Origin: Adiantum capillus-veneris
Taxonomy: Eukaryota; Streptophyta; Polypodiopsida; Polypodiales; Pteridaceae
Reading direction: 5' to 3'
Assembly: GCA_014529385.2 (NCBI GenBank)
Contig: CM043955.1
Location: forward strand, 152,758,140 to 152,816,139
Length of the DNA stretch: 58,000 bases
Part shown: positions 43,478-53,453 of the stretch, one piece after another
Layout of the letters: each line of letters starts with the position of its first letter
How positions within the stretch are numbered: the stretch's first letter is position 1
The notes under the pieces: generated by a model
The model's input: the letters and a program-made list of their open reading frames with translations, nothing else
What the model was told of the DNA's origin: nothing
The model's database searches: none
Position numbers and translations under genes: made by a program

Positions 43478-44215
43478 AAGTGAGGTACTTGTACCGAACT
43501 GTATGGAGTTGAAGGAGATCACCAATAGCATCCAGAATCCTGAAAAGGACTCTTCGCCAGCCCACTCTGAGGTGTGGGTCGTGCGGCACTTGAACTTCAT
43601 AAAGGTCTGCAACGCTTGCTTCATTGGGCCGCGCCGAAAGCGACACAAAGTCTTCTGAAGCTCCTTCATTGCTTCCACTTTGTCTATGGACATAAGTCCA
43701 CCTTCTTCAAGAATCTCTAAGGTTGAAAATTCCTGAAACCACTTCCAACAGAAAAACATGAACATACCTATTCCATGTAAAGTGATTGGAAATAATCTCG
43801 TCTTCCTCAAAGACTGCGCATACAATGTAGATAAACAAATAGACAGAGTGCCAAACCATTCACCGTAAGCACGCAAACAATGAGATCGAATCTTGTCTTT
43901 CTGATCTAAATCAATCATCTATGGCAATTCACAACGGAAATGTCCATGCTTGGTGCTCATACTTTCATGTGCTCTTTCTACAACTGTGTCGTGCCAAGGA
44001 AGAGACATGGAATGTGACTTCCGTGAATGCATACTTTTCAGCTTTTCATGAATAATCCGCATACATCCGTGCTCATTCATGAGTGAAATGTGCTCAACGT
44101 ACAATGTCATGCCTAGTAAAAGGGATCACATAAGGACGCTGACTAAAATAGAGGAAACGATCACGAATGAAACACTCGAACAATGCGTGCTGACTAATCA
44201 TTCGAACACATAGTA
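43478..44215 (-). pseudogene. Family A C-terminal domain (copy A3)
   Basis: Same motif order as A1: HALFECF, LYVEHISLMNEHGCMRI, KSHSMSLPWHDT, KHGHFRCELP, then after one stop near 43919 IDLDQKDKI, SHCLRAYGEW, LHGIGMFMF, LCRFRRGPMKQALQ, FMKFKCR, and the terminal IQFGTSTSL. Only one or two lesions, so this is among the better preserved copies. Confidence 0.78.
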
Positions 44216-45000
44216 CTTCCTGTAAGGGTTCTTTGGACCTAGGCTCGAGAGCCAAGATCGGTTCGTCGTGTTTGATCGAATCTGCCTAGGGGTTTGCTGT
44301 GGACCTCGACTCAAAAGCCAAGATCGATTCTTCGTGATCGATCGAATCTGCAAACGAGGTTAGCTTCCCTAGAAAAAGCATCAACTAAACCATCATCCTA
44401 GTAAACAATCATGTCTTGATCACACAAATCATCATGCTTGTGAGAAATCAGATCGTGGTCATCATGCAAATCATCATGCTTGTCAGTGTCATCCAAATCA
44501 TTATGCTCATCATTATCATTCAAATATCATGCTCATCATCATGCAAATCCTGTGTGTCATGCTTGGGAGAAGAAGAGACTGAGAGAGTCTCCTTTTCCTG
44601 ATTCTTTGCAAACTGCACCTGCACAATAGAAAAGAGTCGTAAGAACTCTTTCATGTGTTGGTCACTCTTTTCGTTTCTTGCTTTGTTCTGTTGATCAAAT
44701 TCTGCTTGTCTTGCTTTGTTCTCGCGATCTATGGCTGCCATTCTTTATGTGTATTTACGCCCATGGCAACCATTCTTTCTTCGTGTTCACGCTCTATTTC
44801 TGCTTTTCGTTCTAACTTCTTGTCCATCATCATCTTGTCGAAAGCTGCCATAGGATTTGGTGCAATCCTTTGCGTAGATGGAGAAGGGGGAGGGTCGGAA
44901 AAACCTCCTAGTAGGGAAAACTCTTCTTCGCCACTCCCATGCTCACCACCTCTATGCGAAGTATCCATTCCGCTTTGGGTGATGACAATCCATTGAAGTC
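44216..45000 (-). pseudogene. Family A Gag N-terminus fused to the His/Asp linker (copy A3)
   Basis: Gag start region with MDTSHRGGEH, IAPNPMAAFDKMM and a coiled coil ending near 44600, joined to FAKNQEKETLSVSSSPKHD and HDD repeats; stops break the linker. Capsid, zinc knuckle and protease are absent, as in the copy at 10703, but the join point differs. The untranslated leader runs from about 45000 to 45442. Confidence 0.72.
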
Positions 45001-45442
45001 GTAGGTTCTTAACTTCATGAGGAACTTGGGTTCTTGGGGATCTTGGTTCTTGAGGTTCTTGGGTTCTTGAGATTCTTGAGTTCTTGAGGGTCTTCTTTCG
45101 CTTGCAATCTGTGTTAGAGAAGGATCTTCTCTTCACCCGAGTTCTACTCTTTTCTGCAGACGCATCCCTTGGCGGCCTTGCGCTCACACCAAGGTTGCTT
45201 TTTCCCACCTCACATCGATTAGCCGGCCGCTAAGTGCACGGTCCGCTCTCAATGAGTGAAAAGAGGCACAAGGGGAGGCTGGACAAGCCCTTCTCTCTTG
45301 GGTTTCCCGTCACTCTTGAAAAGCACGATTAGGAATCTACACGCCCAAGAGGGCTTGGGTTACGTGCGACTGCAACAAGCAAAAAAAGAATTTATGTGGT
45401 TCTTGTGGCTCTTTCCTTGAGTGATATAGAACACTGCCAAAG

Positions 45443-45453
45443 CTCCGATACCA
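45443..45453 (-). other. Primer-binding site of A3
   Basis: Minus strand TGGTATCGGAGC-type site with one change from the initiator-Met match, next to the LTR end at 45455. Confidence 0.75.
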
Positions 45454-45454
45454 A

Positions 45455-46183
45455 TGTAAGGTGCAACGGAAGTGAATGTTAAACTTTGCTCGAGAAGAGT
45501 GCTCCGAACTGTGCTCAAGGTTCCTTTTACTTACAAAAGGGAGAGCCTTCCGTTCCTTTAGTAAGAGAGTGCAATGGACACAAACAAAGTGGATGAACAT
45601 TGTGAATGAAGGTGCATGAGATTGACAGATAGAGAGAGAAGAGAATACGACGCCGGAATGTTGTCCAAAGGCCCCACTCTCTATGGCGAGAGCGGTCTAC
45701 TACTGATTGCACAAATCTCTACAATGCTTTGGACTTGCCAACGATGTCGACGACGATGAGGACGACGACGAGACTGGCTGAAATCTGAAATCGCTAAGGG
45801 CTGAAATCTACAAATCTTTATTTGCTGAATTTTGACTCTATGTCGGTGATGATGTCGATGGAGACGATGCAACGATGACGCGCTGAAAACGCAGATGCTG
45901 AAATTTGCGTTTTCCGGGCTGAAACTGCGAACTTTGCGGGATTTGACCGCGCGGCGAGGATCTACTGCGGGAAGGTGAGATTTGCGAGGTTCGGGACTTC
46001 TTCTACGGGTACTGACTGCTAAAAACTGAAAACGCCGTTCCTACTGTGGGTCTTGTCGCGGTAGATCTGCAAAACGCTGAAATGCCTTGCAGATGCAAAA
46101 ACGCTAGGGCTGAAAATGGTCTGGTTATGGATAATCTGATAACATTGAGAGTCTTCTGCTTCTTGCTGTCGCCAAGCTGTTGC
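45455..46183 (-). mobile_element. Family A LTR, right part of the split 5' LTR of A3
   Basis: Minus strand, from CAACAGCTTGGCGAC (46183) to CCGTTGCACCTTACA (45455), then primer site and A3 interior. The left part of this LTR lies at 27198-27675. In intact family A LTRs the two pieces are contiguous (GCATTGG|CAACAACTTGG). Confidence 0.88.
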
Positions 46184-46870
46184 ACTGGCACTTTCTTTTT
46201 TAATAGAAGCGTGGACTACCAAGTTCGAACATTTCTCTTGAAGTAAGAGGTAGCACTCCGAATCTTGGAGTGCTCTGAGTAACACCCTCTAGAGAAAGCT
46301 ATGTCAAACTGTTGCATGAAGGCCAAAGCCTTCGAAGCATCTCGAAATCCAGAAAACGTGTCAAATTTAATTGACTGTCCACCTTCTTTAAACTCTCGGA
46401 CTTTCTTACTTTTATCTTCCAAAAAGTCATATTGGTTGGCTTTATAAAAATTCTTCTTCCTTGCATAAAATCTGTTGTCATCGGAGTCCGAACTATCTGA
46501 AGACGAGTCCTCTGAAGAACTGTTCGAAATTGGGCAAGGTTTAGACTTCTTTGTCTTTTTCTTGCCCTTTCCGAAGCTTTGCTTTTTGCTTCGCTTTTTC
46601 CCTTTTCTGTCTTCCTTTGCTCGAGTCAAAGGAGCTAGAAGAACTGTCAGAAGAAGAAGAAGAAGAACGGGATACTCCTTCAAATCTGACATGCTTTTTC
46701 TTCTTTCTTGCCAAGGCAAAAGCAGATTGACAACCCAAATAACCCGGGAAGTCAGTTCCTTTCTTCTACTTTTTGTCGTGCTTTTCAGCTTTGTTCTGCA
46801 CGTCAAAAAGCTGAGGAATCCGTGCATCAACTACCTCTTCTAATTCTTGCTCTCTAAACATATTTGGAGT
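46184..46870 (-). pseudogene. Chromovirus Gag N-terminal part
   Basis: Read leftward: FREQELEEVV, DFPGYLGCQS, ARKKKKHVRFEG, Ser-rich SSSSSSD tract, Lys-rich region, FKEGGQSIKFDTFSGFRD, AFMQQFDIAF, SYFKRNVRTW, stop, LLLKKKVP. It breaks off at 46184; the next Gag residues (NWLKFKRIF) are found at 27676. It supplies the N-terminal half of the Gag whose C-terminal half is on the other side of the inversion. Confidence 0.78.
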
Positions 46871-46901
46871 AAGAGGTATATATTACTTCATTTCATCTTT
46901 C

Positions 46902-46936
<35 letters not shown>

Positions 46937-46940
<4 letters not shown>

Positions 46941-47040
46941 GTGATAGATTGGTTATGCCAATTCCCTCTTGAATAACAGGTCTTGAGTTCAACTCCTCGT
47001 CGGCTAGATCTTTAAGGTCTGTTCATATAGTTTCCTACGA
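46937..47040 (+). mobile_element. tRNA-derived SINE-like sequence (copy 2)
   Basis: A-box-like TGATAGATTGGT (46942-46953) and B-box GAGTTCAACTCC (46985-46996), which fits GTTCRANNC. Sits between a CT run (46905-46936) and CTT/CT runs (47051-47147), one of which may be its tail. About 60 bp match copy 1 closely. Confidence 0.55.
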
Positions 47041-47050
47041 CGTTAAAACT

Positions 47051-47090
47051 CTCTTCTTCTTCTTCTTCTTCTTCTTCTTCTTCTTCTTCT

Positions 47091-47147
<57 letters not shown>
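47051..47147. repeat. (CTT)n and (CT)n compound microsatellite
   Basis: CTT units to about 47096, then CT units. It lies just beyond the last recognised exon of the BUB1/MAD3-family gene. Confidence 0.88.
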
Positions 47148-47149
<2 letters not shown>

Positions 47150-47179
47150 GCTACATTTCTTTCATAACAATCCCTTTAC

Positions 47180-47825
47180 CTTAACACCTGCCCATTTGGA
47201 TGCACGTTGAATATTTTCCTTGTTTTTCTCTGTCTCTGAAATGAACTTGTTGCCTTGGGGCCTTGGAAGGGACTTGTTTGAACGCAAATCAGGGTCAACA
47301 TACACTGAGAACTGTTGCGGCATACCTCTGAACAAAGATATCACCATCCTATTCAAGCATAATCAAGAGTTTCAACTAAGTAAACACAAAAAGGACGAGT
47401 GATAACCTTTCTGTGGTGAAAGCATTGCTTTTTCGAGCTTGCTGCAAAGGAAGCCCTCTATTTTTTCCTGGGCATCACAGCATTAATGGGTGATGAGATG
47501 TGGTGAGCATGAGATTCAGGCAGATTCAAAAGAAGTCTACAAAGTCAAACCTGTGATTTGAGTCCCAAATGCTCTATTGGACTGAGCAGGTGGTGATTGT
47601 GACTCATCCTGCACCATCTCAGTCTATTGATCAACACCTTGACACATGCACGAACACACACTACAGACCCCTTTGTCCCCCCCCCCCTTGCGATTCAGCA
47701 CAAGCTGAAGACACATGCAGGCAGGAAGGCAATAAATGTGTGTGTACGCATGCATGGACAGGAGTATGCATGCATGTGTGTGTGGGTCCACGAGTGCACG
47801 TGTATGTGCGTACACGTGTTGTGTG

Positions 47826-47867
<42 letters not shown>

Positions 47868-49935
47868 CATGCACTCGTTAAACCATCTTAAAACTTAAGC
47901 ATACATTTTTGTCAGCTCTTAGCGCGGCATCTCAAAAACTGCGCATACCTTTGATGCACTCTCTCTTGAGACCCGTTGAAGAAACCTTGTATATGCCCTC
48001 TTCAGTGAATCCAAGGGCTCTGCTTTCCTGCATAAGTTGAAAGTAAAATCCTTAGTTTGCACATCTGGTGCAGATAGCAATTGAACTACCATTATCTGAG
48101 ACAAAACGCTACTGGTAGTATTGAAATGCTCAAGTGTTGTGAAAGAGTCTAGTACATCTGAAAATGTCACAGAGACATCTGTTTTCGACTTGCCCAAAGA
48201 ATGTGCAGGGATGGATCATGAATGACCTATGCTAGGAGGTGTGAGAGAGATTTTACAATATTCAACTGGATTACGGATGTCCTACGCTAGCAGGTGTCAG
48301 AGATTTTACAATATTATCTTCTGCTACATCTTTGCAATCTATCTCCTTTTAGATGCCCGTGTGATTTAAGGGAAGTTACTTAATATGGTGCAAAAGTCAG
48401 ATGTCTGCATTCTAGTTGCACTCATGTCCAAACAGTGCACATCAGTGATGATTGAAGAGCCATGAAAACATGCAAGAAACACTCTTGACACCCTCACTTT
48501 TCTGTCATTAAGAGGATTCAAGGGCTCCCAGCTTTATGGCAAGGTCAAGATAGCTATTAGAGCAGCAAAAACACTGAATCAAGAATATACATGGCTCATT
48601 TGGTTGAGATTCCGTTCGCAAAGCTCGTGTTTATTTTCAAGAATATAGTCTTAAACATAGAACTCTCCTCACTGAACAAAATGGTTTTAGCAAAGATGCC
48701 CAGCTGTCACAATTACTTGAATGATGCAGGATGCAGCCTATAAAGTGTGTATTGTTGGCAGTCAAACATCTACAGAAAAGAGGCATGACAGAATGAGCCG
48801 AGAAGGTTACCGTATTTCTGTAGAAAAACATAGACATGCAAACCAACATGGAATAGAGCCCAACCAAGAGCTTCAATGTAGGCAGCAGAGTCTTTCGTGG
48901 TCATATATTCCAGATGCAAAGGTTAAAAATTAACTATCCACAGAAGACCCTACACCTAGGCATGGTCTTGCAAGAAGCTTTAAGGAAAAATGATCATTGT
49001 AATGAAGCCATTTTCTTGCGAGCTGCTGAAAACTCTATGTTGATCTTCAATCATCACTAAATACACTTTCAATTCTGTCATTTGAGCAAGACAATTCAGG
49101 AGAGTACCTTGCAATGCCAAGCTCATAGATAGCCCGTGATTCTGGAAATTTCTGTTGCTGCTCCCAAAATCTTGCACAATGCTCATAGAAAAATGCATGC
49201 TGCTGCGCTATGTTGTTGTCTTGCAAAAATGTATAAATGTCCCGAGGATTTGTGCAACGATCAGCCTACGGCAACTCATTATTCATTCAGACCCTTTAAA
49301 TAGACAACAGCAACTAACAATCTTCATGAACAGTACCACTTACATAATCCATCCACACTTTCAAATATCTTATATCATCTGCATAACGCGTATCTTTGCA
49401 AAATGTTCGCGCACAAAGTTCAAGTAGTCGTAAAAGTCCAGATTGACTCCCTCCTGAAGGATAAGACTGTTTCACCCATTTTATACATCTGCAGGTTTCA
49501 ATGAAGGTGGATGATTCCGGTAACAAGTAGATAAGAGCAGTGTCCTACTTTGTTCAAGTCTTGTTCAGGAATCAAGAGGCTTACTCGATCCATGGTTGAA
49601 GTGGATCGTCTCCACTGTATATGTCAATGGCCTCTACCATTTGCCTGTTTAAGTCTGCCCACTTAAACTAGAACTGATTAAGAAGAAAGCATAGAGATCA
49701 TGACAGCATAACCATACCTGTGTTCCTCGGATATTTTTGATTTCCATGCAACTTCCACTCTGGCTTTGAGACTTGCATTAAGCTTCTCGACATTTCTTCC
49801 TTCTTTCAAAGGCTGCACGTTCTCTTTCGACAGCTCCCACTCCATATCGAGCAAAGGAAAACCCAGTGCCTCTGACCTTCGCGAGTGGGTCTTCAACGTT
49901 TTCTGAACGGACAACTTTCGCGCTCGCTTATTCAA
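47180..49935 (-). CDS. BUB1/MAD3-family spindle-checkpoint protein, 5' exons
   Basis: Exons that splice in frame: 49935 or 49845-49718, 49644-49585, 49488-49344, 49265-49108, 48027-47949, all with GT/AG ends. From ATG 49845 they give 190 residues: WELSKENVQPL with an N-terminal KEN box, GRNVEKLN, SGDDPLQPWIECIKWV, YPSGGSQSGLL, DDIRYLKVWMDYADRC, IAQQHAFFYE, and LDSLKRAYTRFLQR. This is the Mad3/BUB1 homology region I, a TPR-like domain of checkpoint proteins that inhibit the APC/C at unattached kinetochores; KEN motifs act in that inhibition. A further exon near 47350-47180 (QFSVYVDPDL, ASKWAGVK) fits the family, but its phase does not join exon 5, so an intervening exon is probably missed. Later exons are not visible to the left. 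ATG 49935 would add 30 residues. Confidence 0.88.
47829..47863. repeat. (GA)n microsatellite in an intron
   Basis: About 17 GA units between exon 5 and the next exon of the checkpoint gene. Neighbouring TG-rich sequence (47735-47820) is also repetitive. Confidence 0.85.
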
Positions 49936-50568
49936 ACCATTTGCCGCAGTTCTCTCTCTATATCTCTCTCTCCCCGCTTTCCGCCCCTAAAAGTCCTCTC
50001 TCGAGCTCTCTCTTAGGGTGCGCACATGCAGTGCTTCCGGAGTCAAAAAATAATGCTGCACGGGCCTGTCCATTTGAATCGCAAGAGCCATCGGCAACTC
50101 ACCGTCGCCATCGGGACTAACTAGCCCTCATCCTAACGATCATCGTCGATGATGCACTGTTTGCTTGGCAAGAGTGTTCTTTACTGGCTTGCATCGTCCC
50201 GTATTGTGCCAAAGACCTTTTTACCGCTCTCTCTCTCTCTCACTACGACACCTGTAAACCGCCTGCATGTGCTCGATATGCAATGATGGCCACTGGCAGT
50301 GCACATTGATCGTGTCCTCATCGAATATAGTGCATGTGCTCCCTCTATCTAAACACCGACGACGAGAAGAGATTCTGTGAGATCCATTATATTTTTGGAC
50401 GGTTGCAAATCGAAGGCAATGAACCACGGATTCTCTATTTCAAACAGGTTTGACTTAGTCTATGCTGTAGAATTGCGTTGCAAACAACAACCATTAATGC
50501 AACTAGGCAAACGGCACTGGCAACAGATGGGCTATTGGCTTTTCAAGATCCTAGTTGCCTCCTCATGG

Positions 50569-50572
<4 letters not shown>
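49936..50572. promoter_or_regulatory. Upstream region of the BUB1/MAD3-family gene
   Basis: CT-rich 5' leader-like sequence (49945-50010) directly upstream of the first ATG on the minus strand. No clear TATA box. The rest to 50572 shows no gene. Confidence 0.35.

Positions 50573-50662
<90 letters not shown>
50573..50662. repeat. (CT)n microsatellite, about 90 bp
   Basis: Uninterrupted CT, the longest in the window. Confidence 0.92.
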
Positions 50663-50665
<3 letters not shown>

Positions 50666-51006
50666 CCCGTCAAACACTTGCTACCACAACTCCTCGTTGG
50701 GCGTAGGGCAGTGCCATGTTACACTCTAGTATCTGCCATTCCCAAGCCAGTGCACCTGCCTGCCTAGCCACAGCGCTGTGCCGACTCTGCCCATGCTCTT
50801 CCCAGTTCGCTCGATTCACCTAGCTCAAGCCAGTTCACACAGTCGGCTCAGCCCACCTACCCAGGGGAGGCCGTTAACAGTGCACATAGGGTCGATAGTG
50901 GTAGCATTGGCAGCAGTTCGCGAGTGCAAATCAAGGGTAGCTCAGTGAACAAAGACAGTGGCCGAGGGCATTAGCCGCCTCTTTCACAAAGCAAGGAGTT
51001 AAACCT

Positions 51007-51703
51007 ATGGACAAAGGATTATCTCCCATACGGACCAAGATGGAAAAAGCAAGACACTGCACTCCCAAGCTCACCACCACGCCAAAACCTAGCTTTGCGG
51101 CCGTCCTAGCAGCCCCAAGCAAGTTCGATCATATTGAGCACTTGCAAGCAGCCTTCGATCGGGTGCTGGAGGAAAATCGAGAACTCAAAGAACGTCTCAA
51201 TAAATTGGAAGCACGTTTCGATTCAATGGTCGACCTTGCAACCAACAAATTAAAGGAAATTGAAACAAAAGTCAACCAAGCTCATATGATGGTACTCACC
51301 ACAACGTACGAACGGGCGTGACAAAGTAGCTCCAAGAACGACGGCTTCAAGAAGAGAATGTCCTCAAGGTTCACATTGGAGGGTTACCTCAAGTGTGGGA
51401 CACATACAATTCACCGAGCGTATCAACTAAACCCTCAAACCCATGCGTGTCGACCATGACAAGGTTGAAGTTGTCTCCTGCAAGGGCAACAACGAACACG
51501 TGCCATTCTCCAGTTTGGAGACAATGAGGGGCAGTTGCGGCTTCTCCAACAATCACACCTTCTCAAAAGATACTAAGTTTTGGATCACAGAGGAACTCAT
51601 TCTGCTACGACTCAAATGCAAAAGTGGGGAGCTCAAGAAAATGCATGCAGCACTGACCAAAGGTAAGTGGGCGGTATATCGTGAAGGGAAGGCAATCATA
51701 TAG
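51007..51703 (+). pseudogene. LINE ORF1-like protein fragment
   Basis: First frame (51007-51321): basic start, SFAAVLAAPSKFDH, then a coiled coil (HLQAAFDRVLEENRELKERL, heptads over about 50 residues). After frameshifts, VHIGGLPQ and MRVDHDKVEVV resemble an RRM-like part, and TKFWITEELI with GKWAVYREGKAII resembles the C-terminal part of plant LINE ORF1 proteins, which bind element RNA. At least two frameshifts and a TGA. No ORF2 follows; 51704-51913 shows nothing more. Whether it belongs with the LINE at 20-25 kb cannot be told. Confidence 0.6.
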
Positions 51704-51909
51704 GAGTTCCGATCTCCCAAGCCCTCCACCACTCCCCTAAGTACCACCCCCTAGCCCTTAGTTTCCTTTCCACTTCTTTCTATTTTTGTATCGACCTTCA
51801 GGTGGTCCATCCCCATGTAGCAATTTCCCTCTCCCTTCAGAGAGGAGACACCCCTTTTGTACGCATGTTCTAGTCCCATAGGTCATACGAGACCTCTTGA
51901 GGAGGACGA

Positions 51910-51913
<4 letters not shown>

Positions 51914-51980
<67 letters not shown>
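51914..51980. repeat. (CT)n microsatellite
   Basis: 67 bp of CT. The following 51981-52329 has no recognised gene; an open frame from 52119 has no motifs I know. Confidence 0.9.
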
Positions 51981-51983
<3 letters not shown>

Positions 51984-52328
51984 CGTGGATCCATTGAGTT
52001 GTGCGTTCGTTCAAAAAGTGCTCCCCGCTATAGCATGGCCCACCACACCATTGTAGCCTTTCAATCGGATGTGTGAATATTTGTAGTAGAATGAAAGCAA
52101 CCCTCGACTCAAATTGAAGTGAACGTCTCAACATTTGAGTGGCTAAAAGACTATAGAACACAACTTCACCCTTTAAAAGCTACCATGGCATGGTGTGGAG
52201 CTCTCTCCTTCATAAGCCAGCTTGCAGCAACCTGCAAAAACCTCATCAGTAAGACGGAAGTGAGAAGCCTTGTTGAATGGACACCCACCATGTGCAAAAC
52301 TCTTAGTCGATCGTGGGCGTTCAAGGTG

Positions 52329-52329
<1 letters not shown>

Positions 52330-52421
<92 letters not shown>
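52330..52421. repeat. (CT)n(CA)n compound microsatellite
   Basis: CT to 52391, then CA to 52421. Confidence 0.92.
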
Positions 52422-52424
<3 letters not shown>

Positions 52425-52479
52425 CCAATGTATATTGAAATGGTCCAACAAAAGTTTGTTACCATATACATGTGGTAGT

Positions 52480-52683
52480 GATGTGTGTGAACACACTAGG
52501 ACCGCCGGGGCATTTTTTCCCTCTTTAGGAGGTTTTTTCCCCCGTGCATTGTATATACGCCCATCACTCTAGGGCTATCTATCTTTCCATTGCACACTAC
52601 GTAATACACTCACTATTGTGTGCCTTGAGCTTCCTTCGTCTTCTCCAAGGTGTGTGTGTTTCTCTACAACCCTAATTCCAACA
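52480..52683 (+). repeat. 5' LTR of copia C2 (left edge approximate)
   Basis: The right end, CCTAATTCCAACA at 52683, is fixed by the primer-binding site TGGTATCAGAGC at 52686-52697. The left end is probably at a TGTGTG near 52480; no partner LTR is in the window, so the start is a guess. The sequence includes CATTGTATATACGC near 52548, which may be a TATA region. Confidence 0.6.
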
Positions 52684-52685
52684 AT

Positions 52686-52697
52686 TGGTATCAGAGC
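52686..52697 (+). other. Primer-binding site of copia C2
   Basis: TGGTATCAGAGC, complementary to initiator-Met tRNA, two bases after the LTR end. Confidence 0.88.
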
Positions 52698-53453
52698 AGG
52701 TTGCGTCCTCTCGGGCTTAGTCGCCAGCTACTCCAGTACACGCCTGCTCACTTTCTCCGATTTCAGTGAGCTTTGGCGAGCATTCACAGGTCAACAAATA
52801 TTTTGGGAGAACTCACAGAAATTGGTCTGCTCAAATTCTCGATTCGGGCTCATTTCGGCCTCCGTTTCCACTACAGGCAGTGCTGCACAGGCTATTTTGT
52901 CATTTTGTACAGAATTTTTGTCAGTGCCGTTTTTTGCATAACAGGTGCCTTATAGTCTTCTACGGTTTGTGCTATATAGCACAGGTTGCTCCCACTCCGT
53001 TTCTCCTATTTTCGGGCAGTTTTCACATCAGGTGCAGCATTTACCATGGCTGACAACAACAACACAGATGTGTTCAAGATGTTTGTTGTTGAGGACATGT
53101 TGGATGGGGACAACTACCCTATGTGGGCTTATATGATGCAACATGTTCTTGTGTCAAAGGGCGTCTGGAACATTGTGCAGGGCATTGATGTACGTCCTGG
53201 TTCTGAGGATGTAGGCGATGTTGAGGATGTTGCAGGTCATGCAGCAAGGATTACAACTGTAACAGTTGTTTTGCCTACGGCAGAACAAGCTCGTTGGGAT
53301 GTTAAGGATACGCAGGCTCATGCATTGATTACGTTGTCTGTGAAGCGCACCATTGTTCCTCACATTCGTTCAGCAAAATCTGCAAAACAGGCTTGGAATA
53401 TTCTAGCAGGTCTTTATGCAAGTCGCAATGAGGCTAAAATTGCTTTGCTGCGT

